64,000 nt of DNA, from the NCBI GenBank assembly GCA_016703965.1, contig JADJBB010000004.1:1-64000 (forward strand). The letters are read 5' to 3'. The notes below the pieces were generated by a model. That model had not been told where the DNA came from and did no database searches. It saw nothing but the letters and a program-made list of their open reading frames with translations. The first letter of the stretch is position 1. Every line of letters starts with the position of its first letter. The DNA is from Acidobacteriota bacterium (GTDB taxonomy: Bacteria; Acidobacteriota; Blastocatellia; Pyrinomonadales; Pyrinomonadaceae). A program made the position numbers and the translations under genes. Shown piece by piece: positions 1 through 8,614 of the stretch.

Positions 1-1856
1 AGTCGGCGAGGTGACGATCACATCGACGCGAACCGGCCGTGAGATCGAGGCCGAGCCACCCACCCGTGTCGAGGCTATCGACGAAGAAGAGATCGACGAA
101 AGATCAGCATGCGTCCGGCAAATGTCTCGATGGTCCTGCACGGAGCACCGGAATTCAGGTGCAGCAGACATCGGCGACTTCGAATACGCAAACGGTCAGA
201 ATTCAGGGCCTCGATGGGCGTTACACACAGATCTTGAAGGACGGATTTCCGGCGTACGGCGGGTTTTCGGGAAGTCTTAGTTTGCTTGAGATACCACCGC
301 TCGATCTGAAACAGGTCGAGGTTATAAAAGGCCCAAGTGCGACACTTTTCGGCGGTGACGCAATAGCGGGTGTCGTAAACTTTGTCACAAAAGATCCGGG
401 CCGGGTCCGGTCGACCAACTGATCCTAAATCAAACATCCGCGATCGGCACTGATGTTTCTGGATTCAATTCGCAGAAATTCAAGCGATTTGGCTACACAC
501 TGCTCGCGTCGACGAATTATCAGAAGGAATACGACGTGGACGATGATGAATTCACCGAGCTGCCGAAAACAAAGGCTTTCGGATTCACGCCAAAGCTGGT
601 TTTCTACCTGAATGACAAAACGACACTGACGGTCGGCAATTCATTCTCGTATCAGGACCGGAAAGGCGGCGACGTTCTCGCTCTTCGCGGCAAGCCGAAC
701 GCTTTACACACATATTTTGAGGAGAATAAGTCGCTTCGAAATGTCACAACCTTCAACCTCGACCACCAATTTGCTGACGGAAGCCGCTTTTTGCGAAGCA
801 GAGTTTGCCGTCTTCAGCCGGAAGCTTTCCACGCCGAATTACGGATTTGACGGCGGCCAGTTCAATTCGTTTACCGATGTTTCTTACTCGCGGTTGGTGG
901 GAAAACACGCCTTAGTTTTTGGCGGCAGTGCGATCTATGACCGCTTTCGAGAGGATTCGGCTGGAGTTCTGTCACCCAGAAACGAAACGCGAAGCTACGG
1001 CGGCGTTTTTGTTCAGGACACCGTTGATCTAACGAGCAGATTCTCGCTCGAAGCCGGTTTTCGGCTCGACAGGGCCAAGGATTACGGCACATTCGCGTTG
1101 CCGCAGTTTCGGGTTTTATCGGTTTACCGACAATTTCACAACCCGGCTCGGTTTCGGACTCGGCTATAAAGCGCCGACGATGTTTACTGAAGAAGCAGAA
1201 ATACTCCTCTTCCAAAAATGTCGCTGGTGTGGGCAGCGATCTAAAAGCCCGAACGCAGCAAAGGCGGAACGCTAGATCTGAACTATCGCGGTTCGGTAGG
1301 GAGAAAAGTTCACCACTCGATCAATCAGATGTTCTTTTACACTGACATAACCGACCCCATCATTCTGAAGCCGGACACTCTCTCAACATCTACCGGTTTC
1401 AACTCAATTCCTCCGCCATCAGCAAAGGCATCGAGTCGAACCTTCGCCTCGGCTACGGCGTCGCGAAGCTTTTCGTCGGCTACACGCTCACCGACGCCAA
1501 GGCCGGCTATCTCGCAGGGACGCGTCGTTTGACGCTGTTGCCGAAACATCGCGTGAATTCGTCTCTCGTGTTCGAAAAGCACGAGAGTTACAAGTTCGGA
1601 GCAGAATTTTACTTACGCGAGCCGACAAACGCTCGAGGATCGATCTTTGACTCGATCAACAGCGGAGGTCGGTCTATTTGGCGAGAAAACCTTCGGCAAG
1701 GTCAGCCTTTTCATCAATGGCGAAAACCTGACCGACGTTCGTCAGGGACGCTACGGCCTGGTGGTCATTCCGCCGCACACGAATCCAACTTTCGCCGAGA
1801 TCTATACGCATCTTGAAGGGCGTGTATTTAACGGTGGAATAAAACTACGGTTTTGA
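1..1856 (+). pseudogene. TonB-dependent outer-membrane receptor, 5'-truncated and frame-disrupted
   Basis: The reading frame of a TonB-dependent receptor can be followed across the whole interval, but only by changing frame many times. The start looks like a receptor N-terminus (VTITSTRTGREIE). Frame 3 from about 150 to 422 encodes a plug domain (RIQGLDGRYTQILKDG, VEVIKGPSATLFGGDAIAGV). Frame 2 from about 410 to 800 continues with barrel strands, and frame 3 resumes from about 780 to 1165. The end (frame 3, stop at 1854-1856) finishes in GGIKLRF, the usual terminal-Phe barrel ending. Changes near 105 and 146 each look like one missing base. The 5' end lies outside the window. It could be a decayed gene or a poorly polished stretch. 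The copper genes next door suggest a metal substrate, but nothing in the sequence proves this. Confidence 0.8.
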
Positions 1857-1857
1857 T

Positions 1858-2459
1858 CTAGTGATGATGTCCTTTTCGCTTTTCCGGCGGGATTCCCGCC
1901 TGGATCGTGTTTTTGACAAATGAAACGACCGCGGAGATCTGTTCCGGGGTAAGTTTTTCGTGAAAGGCGGGCATTTTGCCCGTTTTTCCGTTTTGACCTG
2001 CTCCGTGTATTCAGCCTCTGTGTGGTCGAGCGCGTGGCCGCTGGTGAGCGGGATCCCCTTTTTCGAACCTTCGCCGCTGCCGCCATGACATTCGGCACAG
2101 TTCATCTTGTAGATCTCGCCGCCGTTGACAACCGCGACCGTGCCGATCTTTTTGAAACTCGTATAAATGATCGCTGAACCACGCCGTTCGATCTCGAATT
2201 CGACTTTGTCGCCGACCTTGATGCTGCCGAGCAGTTCGTGATCGGCAACCATTTCATTCATCTCCATCGCAGCCATATAGCCCGGGATCTCTTCGTGATC
2301 TACGGTAACGCGGTCGGTGTAGATGTCGAGCGATTTGACCACACCGACGGACTTGTAGGTTTGTTTATCGGCTGCCGGCGGGACCGCTTTATTCGCCGGG
2401 TTGGGTGTGGAACAGGCTGTAAAAAGGAGAGTTACGGCGGTTATGAATAAAAGCTTCAT
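1858..2459 (-). CDS. CusF-like copper-binding domain fused to cytochrome c, lipoprotein (frameshift near the C-terminus)
   Basis: An exported lipoprotein with lipobox FTAC (Cys16) and two domains. Residues about 35-105 match the CusF copper-binding fold (GVVKSLDIYTDRVTVDHEEI, then PGYMAAMEMNEM), which carries Cu(I)/Ag(I) in efflux systems. Residues about 113-195 are a class I cytochrome c with the heme site CAECH (121-125). The annotated frame loses homology near 1985. Shifting one base restores TGKMPAFHEKLTPEQISAVV, including the axial-Met loop, and ends at the TAG at 1858. The start is the ATG at 2459, which gives the signal peptide; the frame stays open further upstream without gaining anything. 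It converges on the receptor remnant with one base between them. Likely role: periplasmic copper transfer coupled to electron transfer. The fusion is clear, the partner is not known. Confidence 0.82.
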
Positions 2460-2540
2460 ATAGTTAGTAGTGCCGCTCCTAATTCTAGTTCGCGACAGAT
2501 CGATTGACAATGTTGGCAAATCCAAGATGCTTGGGTTGTT

Positions 2541-2885
2541 ATGGCATCACTGCGGAATCATATCGAATCGGAGCTAAAACTCGCGAGCGACTTTCGTAAG
2601 CAGGGCGATCTCGCGTCGGCATTTCGACACCTCGAGCGAGCCCATGTGCTCGGCCAGTCTTTGACCGTCGATCACACGCGTATCCACTGGCGGATGTTAA
2701 TGCTTGGGCTGCGAATGCGGTCGCCGAGGGAGATCTGGGGACAATTGATCCGGATCGTGGGTGCCGCGACCAAAACTCCGCTCGGCATCTATCCCAAAGG
2801 CAACACGGGCGGTGCGAATGTCTGGTTTTTCGAACCGATGCCGGTCGAGAAGGACCTGGCTGAGATTTTAGATTCCGCCAAATAA
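2541..2885 (+). CDS. DUF3703 family protein
   Basis: A 114-residue soluble protein with no signal peptide or membrane segment. It resembles DUF3703, a small helical family often found beside metal-resistance genes. Visible features are the N-terminal helix (residues 5-45, with AFRHLERAHVLGQ), the stretch VDHTRIHWRMLMLGLR, and the Gly/Asn-rich motif PKGNTGGANVWFFEPMP near the C-terminus. Length is normal for the family. It is divergent from the CusF-cytochrome gene and about 80 bases from it, so the two may share regulatory DNA. The biochemical role of the family is unknown; association with copper or mercury handling comes only from context. Confidence 0.75.
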   Translation: MASLRNHIESELKLASDFRKQGDLASAFRHLERAHVLGQSLTVDHTRIHWRMLMLGLRMRSPREIWGQLIRIVGAATKTPLGIYPKGNTGGANVWFFEPMPVEKDLAEILDSAK

Positions 2886-2960
2886 TGCGCCTTTGTGATT
2901 TCCGTCACACGCATTCTTTCCAGGCATTCGTATCATCGCTCCGGGTAGACCGGATATGAT

Positions 2961-2988
2961 TTGCAAAACCCGACGTTAGTGCTATATT
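2961..2988 (+). promoter_or_regulatory. Possible promoter for the small secreted protein
   Basis: TTGCAA at 2961-2966 and TATATT at 2983-2988 with a 16-base spacer lie directly before the ATG at 2996. Transcription would start around the start codon, giving a leaderless or nearly leaderless mRNA. Only the box match supports it. Confidence 0.3.
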
Positions 2989-2995
2989 GAGGTTG

Positions 2996-3444
2996 ATGAC
3001 CCAGAGATCGACGACAAAAAAGACTTTGGCCGCGTTCGTGCTGGCTTTTCTTTGTTTAAACGTCGGCGGTCTTGTCTGCCTCACCTACTGTTCGCAGATC
3101 GCGATGGCATCATCGATGCCGTCTTCTGACGACTCCTACCTTTCCGAACATTGCCGCAGGGCTAAGAAAGAAGCCGAAGAAAAAAATCAAAACGCCGAAA
3201 GGTCAGTGCAACTGTCGCTTCGTGCTGCATGATGCCGGTCAGCATGTTTGCTGTTCCGCTTGAAAAGCAGACGCGGGCAACATTGGTTTTGGCTGCTGAT
3301 TCAGTTCCGGCGGCAAATGTAGAGATCTACAGATTTGCTTCGCCTTCGATCGTTTCATTGCACATAGATCCTACGCCTGTCTATCGCCCTCCACCGCTCG
3401 ACCGACGCGGTGAACGCATACTTCATTCTGTCATCCGTATCTAA
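2996..3444 (+). CDS. Small secreted hypothetical protein, one frameshift in an A7 run
   Basis: I do not recognise the family. The ATG at 2996 opens a protein with an N-terminal hydrophobic signal (TLAAFVLAFLCLNVGGLVCL), then a charged Lys/Glu stretch. The frame stops at 3232, but the next frame is open through the same place. It encodes VSATVASCCMMPVSMFAVPL and a Pro-rich tail ending RGERILHSVIRI (stop 3442-3444). The switch falls in a run of seven A at 3180-3186, where one missing base would join the halves into a protein of about 149 residues. A CCMM cluster and the position inside the copper island suggest a periplasmic metal-related role. Two separate short genes are the alternative, but the second half lacks a convincing start. 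Confidence 0.5.
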
Positions 3445-3494
3445 AGCCAGGTTCGTGCGAAGAGCCTTTCTTTGCATGCGCCGTAACCCATGTT

Positions 3495-3510
3495 CGTGTG
3501 CCTAGACACG
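3495..3510 (+). promoter_or_regulatory. Inverted repeat upstream of the Cys/Met-rich gene
   Basis: CGTGT-GCCTAG-ACACG is a short inverted repeat 33 bases before the ATG at 3543. A TAGACA/TTATAC pair at 3503-3508 and 3526-3531 overlaps it with a 17-base spacer. That promoter would start transcription after the GGAGA ribosome site at 3532-3536, so the two readings conflict. It may be an operator for a metal sensor; it does not match a CopY or CueR box that I can recognise. Confidence 0.3.
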
Positions 3511-3542
3511 TTACTAATTACAGCTTTATACGGAGACATATC

Positions 3543-4065
3543 ATGAGATCGAAATTATTAGTCATCTTTACAGCCGTCGTCCTTTTCGGACTCGGCATCG
3601 CAGTTTACGCATTCAATTCCACCACGACCAACGCTGAAACAACGGTAGCAGCATCATGCTGCAGCTGCTGCGGCGATTCCTGCCCGATGAAAAAAGCCGG
3701 GGACAAAACGACCGGCGAAGCGGCTCACGAATGCTGCTGCAAAGGCGATTCGTGCCCGATGATGTCAAAGGACGCCAAGCACGGCGAAAAAAATGGCGAT
3801 GGCCGCTAACGGCGAGCATTCCTGCCCGATGATGGCCGAAAAGAAAGACGGCATGGCCGGCCACGACATGAAGGACATGAAGATGGCGAACGGCGAATCT
3901 TGCCCGATGATGAAGGACGGCGAAGACGCCAAAATGGCCGAAATGCACAAGGGTATGGCCGGCATGGATCATACCGCACACGCCAAGAGCGGCGATGCCT
4001 GCTCATGTGCTTGCTGCAGTCACAACAAAGAAAAGAAAGTCACAAAAGACACAGGAGCGATCTGA
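3543..4065 (+). CDS. Secreted Cys/Met/His-rich metal-binding protein (frameshift in an A7 run)
   Basis: A secreted protein of about 174 residues once one base in the run of seven A at 3787-3793 is discounted. Read as annotated it is two overlapping frames (to 3809, and 3793-4065). The ATG at 3543 follows GGAGA at a good distance and gives a signal sequence (LLVIFTAVVLFGLGIAVYAF). The mature part is built of repeated metal-ligand motifs: CCSCCGDSCPMKK, ECCCKGDSCPMM, HSCPMM, ESCPMM and a final CSCACCSHN, with His/Met-rich spacers such as MAGHDMKDMKMANG. This is about 15 Cys plus many Met and His, and no enzyme domain. Likely a periplasmic copper buffer or chaperone for the oxidase that follows. 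It does not match a metallothionein family that I can name. Confidence 0.7.
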
Positions 4066-4083
4066 TCGCGTGAATTAAAGGAT

Positions 4084-4128
4084 TAGGCGCCGTCACCAAG
4101 CGACGGCGCTTAATGCCGTTATTTTTTT
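4084..4128 (+). terminator. Hairpin with downstream T-run
   Basis: An 8-bp stem GCGCCGTC/GACGGCGC (4087-4094 and 4102-4109), extendable by three weaker pairs, lies between the Cys/Met-rich gene and the oxidase. Seven T follow at 4122-4128, about a dozen bases after the stem. It may terminate or attenuate transcription into the oxidase gene. Confidence 0.5.
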
Positions 4129-4168
4129 GCGCCGGCCTAAGTCTACTCAAATCAAATCACACTCGCTT

Positions 4169-6265
4169 ATGAAGTTTTTTTTCGCCTGCGTATGCGTGGC
4201 TGTTTCTGCGCTTACAGGGTACTCACAAAATGTCGTCCGTTATGACCTGACGATCGACCATAAAATGGTCAATTACTCGGGCAAAACCGGTCATGCAATT
4301 GTGGTCAACGGGCAAATTCCGGGGCCGACACTCGAGTTTACTGAGGGTGATATAGCAGAGATCCACGTCAAGAATAATCTGCACGAGCAATCATCAGTAC
4401 ACTGGCACGGCATACTTTTGCCAAACGAACAGGACGGTGTTCCGTTTCTGACGACAACGCCGATCAAGCCGATGGGCACGCACGTTTTTCGTTTCCCGAT
4501 CAAGCAGAGCGGCACATATTGGTATCATTCGCATAGCAATCTGCAGGAGCAAATGGGACTGTATGGAGCTCTGATCATCAAGAAGCGCGACGAACCGCCG
4601 ATGCCGAGCTACACGGTACTTTTCAGCGATTGGACCGACGAACATCCGCACGAAGTGATGCGAAATCTCAAGAACGCGAACGACTGGTACGCGATAAAAA
4701 AGGACGCTGTCCAGAGCTACGGCGAAGCGCTAAAAGCTGGTGCGTTCAAGGCAAAATTTCGCCAGGAATGGCAGCGGATGAACGCTATGGACGTCTCGGA
4801 CGTTTATTACGACGCTTTCCTAGCTAACGGGAAAAAGGAAGATACGGCTCCGCACTTCAAGGCTGGCGACAAGGTACGATTGCGGATCATTAACGGCTCC
4901 GCCTCGACCTATTTCTGGATCCAATTTGCCGGAAGCCAGCTTTCAGTCGTTGCGAGCGACGGAATGGATGTCGTCCCGGTTGACGTCGACCGGATGTTGA
5001 TCGGTATAGCCGAGACCTACGACGTGATCATCACCATTCCCGAGGACAAGTCGTTCGAGCTGCGGGCGACCGCCGAGGATCGCACAAAAGCAACTTCGCT
5101 CTGGCTCGGTTCCGGCGAGCGGGTCGCTGCTCCGGTGCTGCCGAAACTCAAACTCTTCGAGGGCATGAAGATGATGAACGACATGGGCAAGCACAAAATG
5201 CAGATGAGCTATCAGCAAATGGATATGAACGATGTAATGTATCCGGAAACTGTGCCCGACCCCACGAAGCCCGGTGAATTGCCGCCTGTGACGCTCAACT
5301 ATGCGATGCTCAAATCGCCGACAAAGACGGAGTTTGCACCTGATAAGCCGCTTCGCGAGATCAAGTTTCGCCTGACCGGCAACATGAATCGCTACATGTG
5401 GAGCATGGACGACAAGCCTCTTTCTAAGTCCGACAAGATCCTCATCAAGAAAGGCGAAACCGTTCGTATCACGATATACAACGACACAATGATGCGGCAT
5501 CCGATGCACCTGCACGGGCATTTCTTCCGGGTACTCAACGGCCAGGGCGAATATTCGCCTCTTAAGAACGTCCTCGACATAATGCCGATGGAAACAGACG
5601 TGATCGAGTTCGACGCGAATGAGGAGAAAGACTGGTTCTTTCACTGCCACGTGCTCTATCACATGATGGCGGGCATGGGTCGGGTATTCAGTTACGCCGA
5701 TTCCCCGCCCAATACACAGGTTCCGCCAACGAAACAGATGTGGAATTATTTCCGGAGTGAGGACAATCGAATGATACATTCGATGTTCAACCTCGCAGCT
5801 CAGTCGAATGGTGTTTTTGGCCACGGAATGGTCGCAAACAACTATAATTTCGCGGCAACGCAGTTTCACTTTAATCCTAAACACGGATTCGAGAGCGAGA
5901 CAAAATTCGGCCGCTACATCGACAAACAGCAGTTCCTTAATATCTATGCCGGCTTCGAAATTAACCGCGAAAAGGAACATGACGAAGGCCGCTGGAAGAC
6001 GGAGGGTTTCGGAACGCTCGGGTTCGAATACACGCTGCCCATGTTCATCAAAGCTGACGGCCGCGTGAATACAAAAGGCAAATTTCGCCTGCAATTAAGC
6101 CGTGAGGACATCGCTCTCTCAAAACGCCTGCGGTTCGACGCGATGTGGAATACGGACAAGGAATATGATCTGAAGATGCGTTATATCCTCGCGAAACGCT
6201 GGCAGATCAGCGGGAACTATTACAACCATTTTGGTTTTGGAGGTGGCATAACTTATAGCTACTGA
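4169..6265 (+). CDS. Multicopper oxidase of the CopA type with a C-terminal barrel-like extension
   Basis: Periplasmic multicopper oxidase, about 698 residues, likely oxidising Cu(I) to the less toxic Cu(II). All four copper motifs are present: HWHG (His78, His80), YWYHSHS (His120, His122), HPMHLHGHFF from about 444, and HCHVLYHMMAGM from about 492. A Met-rich segment (MKMMNDMGKHKMQM, near 335) resembles the copper-binding insert of CopA. After the oxidase core ends near 525 there are about 170 further residues (ETKFGRYIDKQQFLNIYAGF, GTLGFEYTLPMFIKADGR, end GFGGGITYSY) that look like alternating beta strands, as in CopB-type outer-membrane proteins. The ATG at 4169 is chosen because it opens the signal peptide; the frame begins 14 codons earlier. 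No clear ribosome site is seen. The next gene follows after 13 bases. Confidence 0.9.
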   Translation: MKFFFACVCVAVSALTGYSQNVVRYDLTIDHKMVNYSGKTGHAIVVNGQIPGPTLEFTEGDIAEIHVKNNLHEQSSVHWHGILLPNEQDGVPFLTTTPIKPMGTHVFRFPIKQSGTYWYHSHSNLQEQMGLYGALIIKKRDEPPMPSYTVLFSDWTDEHPHEVMRNLKNANDWYAIKKDAVQSYGEALKAGAFKAKFRQEWQRMNAMDVSDVYYDAFLANGKKEDTAPHFKAGDKVRLRIINGSASTYFWIQFAGSQLSVVASDGMDVVPVDVDRMLIGIAETYDVIITIPEDKSFELRATAEDRTKATSLWLGSGERVAAPVLPKLKLFEGMKMMNDMGKHKMQMSYQQMDMNDVMYPETVPDPTKPGELPPVTLNYAMLKSPTKTEFAPDKPLREIKFRLTGNMNRYMWSMDDKPLSKSDKILIKKGETVRITIYNDTMMRHPMHLHGHFFRVLNGQGEYSPLKNVLDIMPMETDVIEFDANEEKDWFFHCHVLYHMMAGMGRVFSYADSPPNTQVPPTKQMWNYFRSEDNRMIHSMFNLAAQSNGVFGHGMVANNYNFAATQFHFNPKHGFESETKFGRYIDKQQFLNIYAGFEINREKEHDEGRWKTEGFGTLGFEYTLPMFIKADGRVNTKGKFRLQLSREDIALSKRLRFDAMWNTDKEYDLKMRYILAKRWQISGNYYNHFGFGGGITYSY

Positions 6266-6278
6266 TCGGAGAATACTT

Positions 6279-6797
6279 ATGAAAAAGCTGCTATTTATTT
6301 CATTTATTTGTGCATTTGCGGCCGCTGCTGAAGCCGCACAAGATCTCGACCCTGTCGACCCTGCGGTGCAAAAACATGTCGGAGCCTCGCTCGCCAGCTA
6401 TTACGCGCTTAAGGACGCATTGGTTGATTCAAACGTTGAGATCGCAAGTGCGAAAGCTGATGAGCTTCTCAAAACCCTCGATGCGGTCGACACAACGAAG
6501 ATGACCACGCCTCAGAAAACCCAATGGGGAAAGCTCGAGAAACTTATCCGCACGGATTCGGTCCACATTAACCGCAACAAAGAGATCGAGCATCAGCGGG
6601 AACATTTTATAAAGCTCTCCAATAATATGTACGCCCTGGTCTTCGGCTTTAAGGCGAACGAGACCGATGCGTATCTACAATATTGTCCAATGAAAAAGGC
6701 TTCCTGGCTTTCCAAAAGCAAGGACATCAAAAATCCGTATTATGGCAGCAAAATGCTCACTTGCGGTTCGGTTAAAGCGACCCTAAAGAAGGGCTGA
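6279..6797 (+). CDS. DUF3347 domain protein, exported
   Basis: A 172-residue exported protein with a signal peptide (LLFISFICAFAAAAEA). The remainder matches DUF3347, found on its own or attached to CusB-type efflux proteins. Recognisable family motifs are YYALKDALVDSNVEIA near residue 40, LSNNMYALVFGFKANETDAY near 115, and QYCPMKKASWLS followed by NPYYGSKMLTCG at the end. The CPM and CG cysteines are candidate metal ligands. ATG at 6279 with a GGAGA element a short way upstream. It sits 13 bases after the oxidase and 14 before the DUF305 gene, clearly one operon. Function of the family is not established; a copper-binding or delivery role is inferred from context. Confidence 0.85.
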   Translation: MKKLLFISFICAFAAAAEAAQDLDPVDPAVQKHVGASLASYYALKDALVDSNVEIASAKADELLKTLDAVDTTKMTTPQKTQWGKLEKLIRTDSVHINRNKEIEHQREHFIKLSNNMYALVFGFKANETDAYLQYCPMKKASWLSKSKDIKNPYYGSKMLTCGSVKATLKKG

Positions 6798-6811
6798 AAT
6801 GGAGTTTTTCT

Positions 6812-7471
6812 ATGATAGCATTCAAATCGATACTGATCGTGGCCGCAGCGGCGGTATTTGCAGCTTGTGGATCTCAGTCCAATTCAAATGACGCTACATC
6901 GTACGCGAACATGAACCACAACGCCCCGACTGTACCGTCCGCTGAGCGCGGCACGATGGATCATGGCTCGATGGATCACTCGACGATGAAAAGCTCGCCG
7001 AATGCGTCCGACGCGCAGTACGACCTGCAGTTCATTGACACCATGATCGCCCATCATCAGGGAGCGGTCGATATGGCCAAGCTCATCCAGGCAAAGGCCC
7101 TGAGCGGTGAGTTGAAGAAACTCGGGATAAATATCATTTCATCACAAGAGAAGGAAATTGCGGCTATGCGTGCGTGGCGTGACCAATGGTTCGGCGGCAA
7201 ACCTCCGGCGATAAATATGGAGATGGCAGGTATGGCAGCCTCGATGACGGGGATGGACATGAAAAAGCTCGATTCCCTAAGCGGAAAAGCATTCGACCTC
7301 GAATTCGTCAAACAAATGATCCCTCATCATGAAGGTGCCGTTGTGATGGCGAAAGAGGCTCTAAAGAGATCTAAAAAGGATGAGATAAAGACGCTCGCTG
7401 CCGTGATAATTCGTGATCAGCAGGCCGAGATACAGCAGATGACAGGCTGGCAGCAAGAATGGAACAAATGA
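6812..7471 (+). CDS. DUF305 lipoprotein (CopM-like metal-binding), two repeats
   Basis: A 219-residue lipoprotein (signal AAAAVFAACGSQS, Cys at about residue 20) with DUF305, a ferritin-like helical family that includes the cyanobacterial copper-binding protein CopM. The domain is duplicated: FIDTMIAHHQGAVDMAK in the first half and FVKQMIPHHEGAVVMAK in the second. Both carry the HH-x-GAV-x-MAK signature. A Met/His-rich linker (MNHNAP, MDHGSMDHSTMK) near the N-terminus and MEMAGMAASMTGMDMKK between the repeats are likely copper ligands. Its stop overlaps the start of the DsbB-like gene, so translation is probably coupled. Role: periplasmic copper binding. Confidence 0.88.
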   Translation: MIAFKSILIVAAAAVFAACGSQSNSNDATSYANMNHNAPTVPSAERGTMDHGSMDHSTMKSSPNASDAQYDLQFIDTMIAHHQGAVDMAKLIQAKALSGELKKLGINIISSQEKEIAAMRAWRDQWFGGKPPAINMEMAGMAASMTGMDMKKLDSLSGKAFDLEFVKQMIPHHEGAVVMAKEALKRSKKDEIKTLAAVIIRDQQAEIQQMTGWQQEWNK

Positions 7472-7905
7472 CAGAAAGCTCAACCATAACGGGAAAAAAT
7501 ATCTCGCCACTGCTTTATGCGGCGTGGCTATTTGCTCTCATTGGAACTATCGGCAGCTTGTTTTTGAGTGAGGTAATGCTGTTTCCACCCTGCGTTCTAT
7601 GCTGGTATCAGCGGATCGCTCTTTATCCGCTGGTCGTGATCATCGGCATCGGCATCGCTATGCGCGATCGCAATGTCACCCGTTACGCCTTGCCCATTTG
7701 CCTGATAGGCCTGGCTATAGCGGTCTATCACAATTTGCTTTATATCGGCTTGATCCCCGAGAGCATCACGCCGTGTACGGAAGGCGTTCCATGCAATGCC
7801 AAACAGCTCGAGCTGCTCGGGTTCATTACAATTCCGCTGATGGCCCTGGGGGGCTTCGTCAGCATCGCTATATGCCTCATTCTTTCGAGGCCTAAATATA
7901 AATAA
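7459..7905 (+). CDS. DsbB-like disulfide bond formation membrane protein
   Basis: A 148-residue inner-membrane protein with four predicted membrane segments. It matches the DsbB/BdbC family, which re-oxidises DsbA-type proteins and passes electrons to quinone. The first periplasmic loop has CVLC followed by WYQR (Cys45, Cys48) and the second loop has PCTEGVPC (Cys106, Cys112), the two redox pairs expected. The start is either ATG 7459 or ATG 7468; the latter overlaps the upstream stop as ATGA. The DsbA-like partner follows after four bases. Within the copper island, disulfide turnover would protect or load the Cys-rich carriers. BdbC naming would be as good as DsbB. Confidence 0.9.
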   Translation: MEQMTESSTITGKNISPLLYAAWLFALIGTIGSLFLSEVMLFPPCVLCWYQRIALYPLVVIIGIGIAMRDRNVTRYALPICLIGLAIAVYHNLLYIGLIPESITPCTEGVPCNAKQLELLGFITIPLMALGGFVSIAICLILSRPKYK

Positions 7906-7909
7906 CATT

Positions 7910-8587
7910 ATGAGAAAAGATGTATTAATAATGGGTGTGATCACTCTTTTTGTGATCGTTGCGGCATATTTTGGTGCGGGATATTACCGCAGCTCAGTTC
8001 AGAAAGAGGTCAAGCCAAGTACTCCCCCTACAGCCAATAGTGCTTCGCTTGTCCGCGAGGACAGCCCAACGCTCGGCCCTGCGGATGCCAAGGTTACGCT
8101 TGTCGAGTTTTACGATCCGGAATGCGAATCGTGCGCATCCTTCTCCCTGGTGGTTAAGAAGCTCCTGAAGGACTACGACGGCAAGCTCCGGCTCGTAGCG
8201 AGATATATGCCCCTGCATCCAAATTCAATGCCGGCGGCTTCCTTTATCGAGGCTGCCCGTGAACAGGGTAAGTATTGGGAGGCTCAGGAACTTCTTTTTG
8301 CTAAGCAATCTGAATGGGGAGAGAAACACGGTGCTCCGATCGACGCCCCAAAGCCTAACATTAATGCCCTGTTTGATAAATACGCAAAAGAACTGGGCCT
8401 AGACATGAACAAAGCAGGTCAGGCGATCATGGAGAATCGCTATGTTCCTAAGATCGAACGCGACAAAAAAGACGGTCAGGCTCTAGGCGTTCGCCGAACC
8501 CCGACCTTCTTCGTAAATGGCCGCGAACTCGCCCGCTTCAGCGAATCGGACCTGCGAGCATTGATCGAAGAGGAAATGAAAAAATAG
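7910..8587 (+). CDS. DsbA-like membrane-anchored thioredoxin-fold protein
   Basis: A 225-residue protein with one N-terminal membrane anchor (VLIMGVITLFVIVAAYFGAG), then a DsbA/BdbD-type thioredoxin fold. The active site is FYDPECESC (Cys72, Cys75). The cis-Pro loop appears as RRTPTFFVNG near the C-terminus. The helical insert of DsbA proteins fills the middle. It directly follows the DsbB-like gene, the usual pairing, so it probably introduces disulfides into exported proteins with its membrane partner. ATG at 7910. The CESC dipeptide differs from the CPHC of classic DsbA, so its redox potential may differ. Confidence 0.9.
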   Translation: MRKDVLIMGVITLFVIVAAYFGAGYYRSSVQKEVKPSTPPTANSASLVREDSPTLGPADAKVTLVEFYDPECESCASFSLVVKKLLKDYDGKLRLVARYMPLHPNSMPAASFIEAAREQGKYWEAQELLFAKQSEWGEKHGAPIDAPKPNINALFDKYAKELGLDMNKAGQAIMENRYVPKIERDKKDGQALGVRRTPTFFVNGRELARFSESDLRALIEEEMKK

Positions 8588-8614
8588 AGTTCGAATGTTA
8601 GTTTAGATAAACCG

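Noticed and set aside
3503..3531. Promoter TAGACA/TTATAC for the Cys/Met-rich gene
   Set aside because: The predicted start would fall after the GGAGA ribosome site, so promoter and ribosome site cannot both be right; kept only as an inverted repeat.
3787..3809. Programmed frameshifting at the A7 run in the Cys/Met-rich gene
   Set aside because: A +1 shift would be needed, no stimulatory structure is clear, and a similar A7 run disrupts the neighbouring gene in the opposite sense. Length error in a homopolymer explains both more simply.
4943..6094. A 383-residue open frame antisense to the multicopper oxidase
   Set aside because: It is His/Arg-rich shadow coding caused by codon bias in the real gene; it has no family features and no ribosome site.
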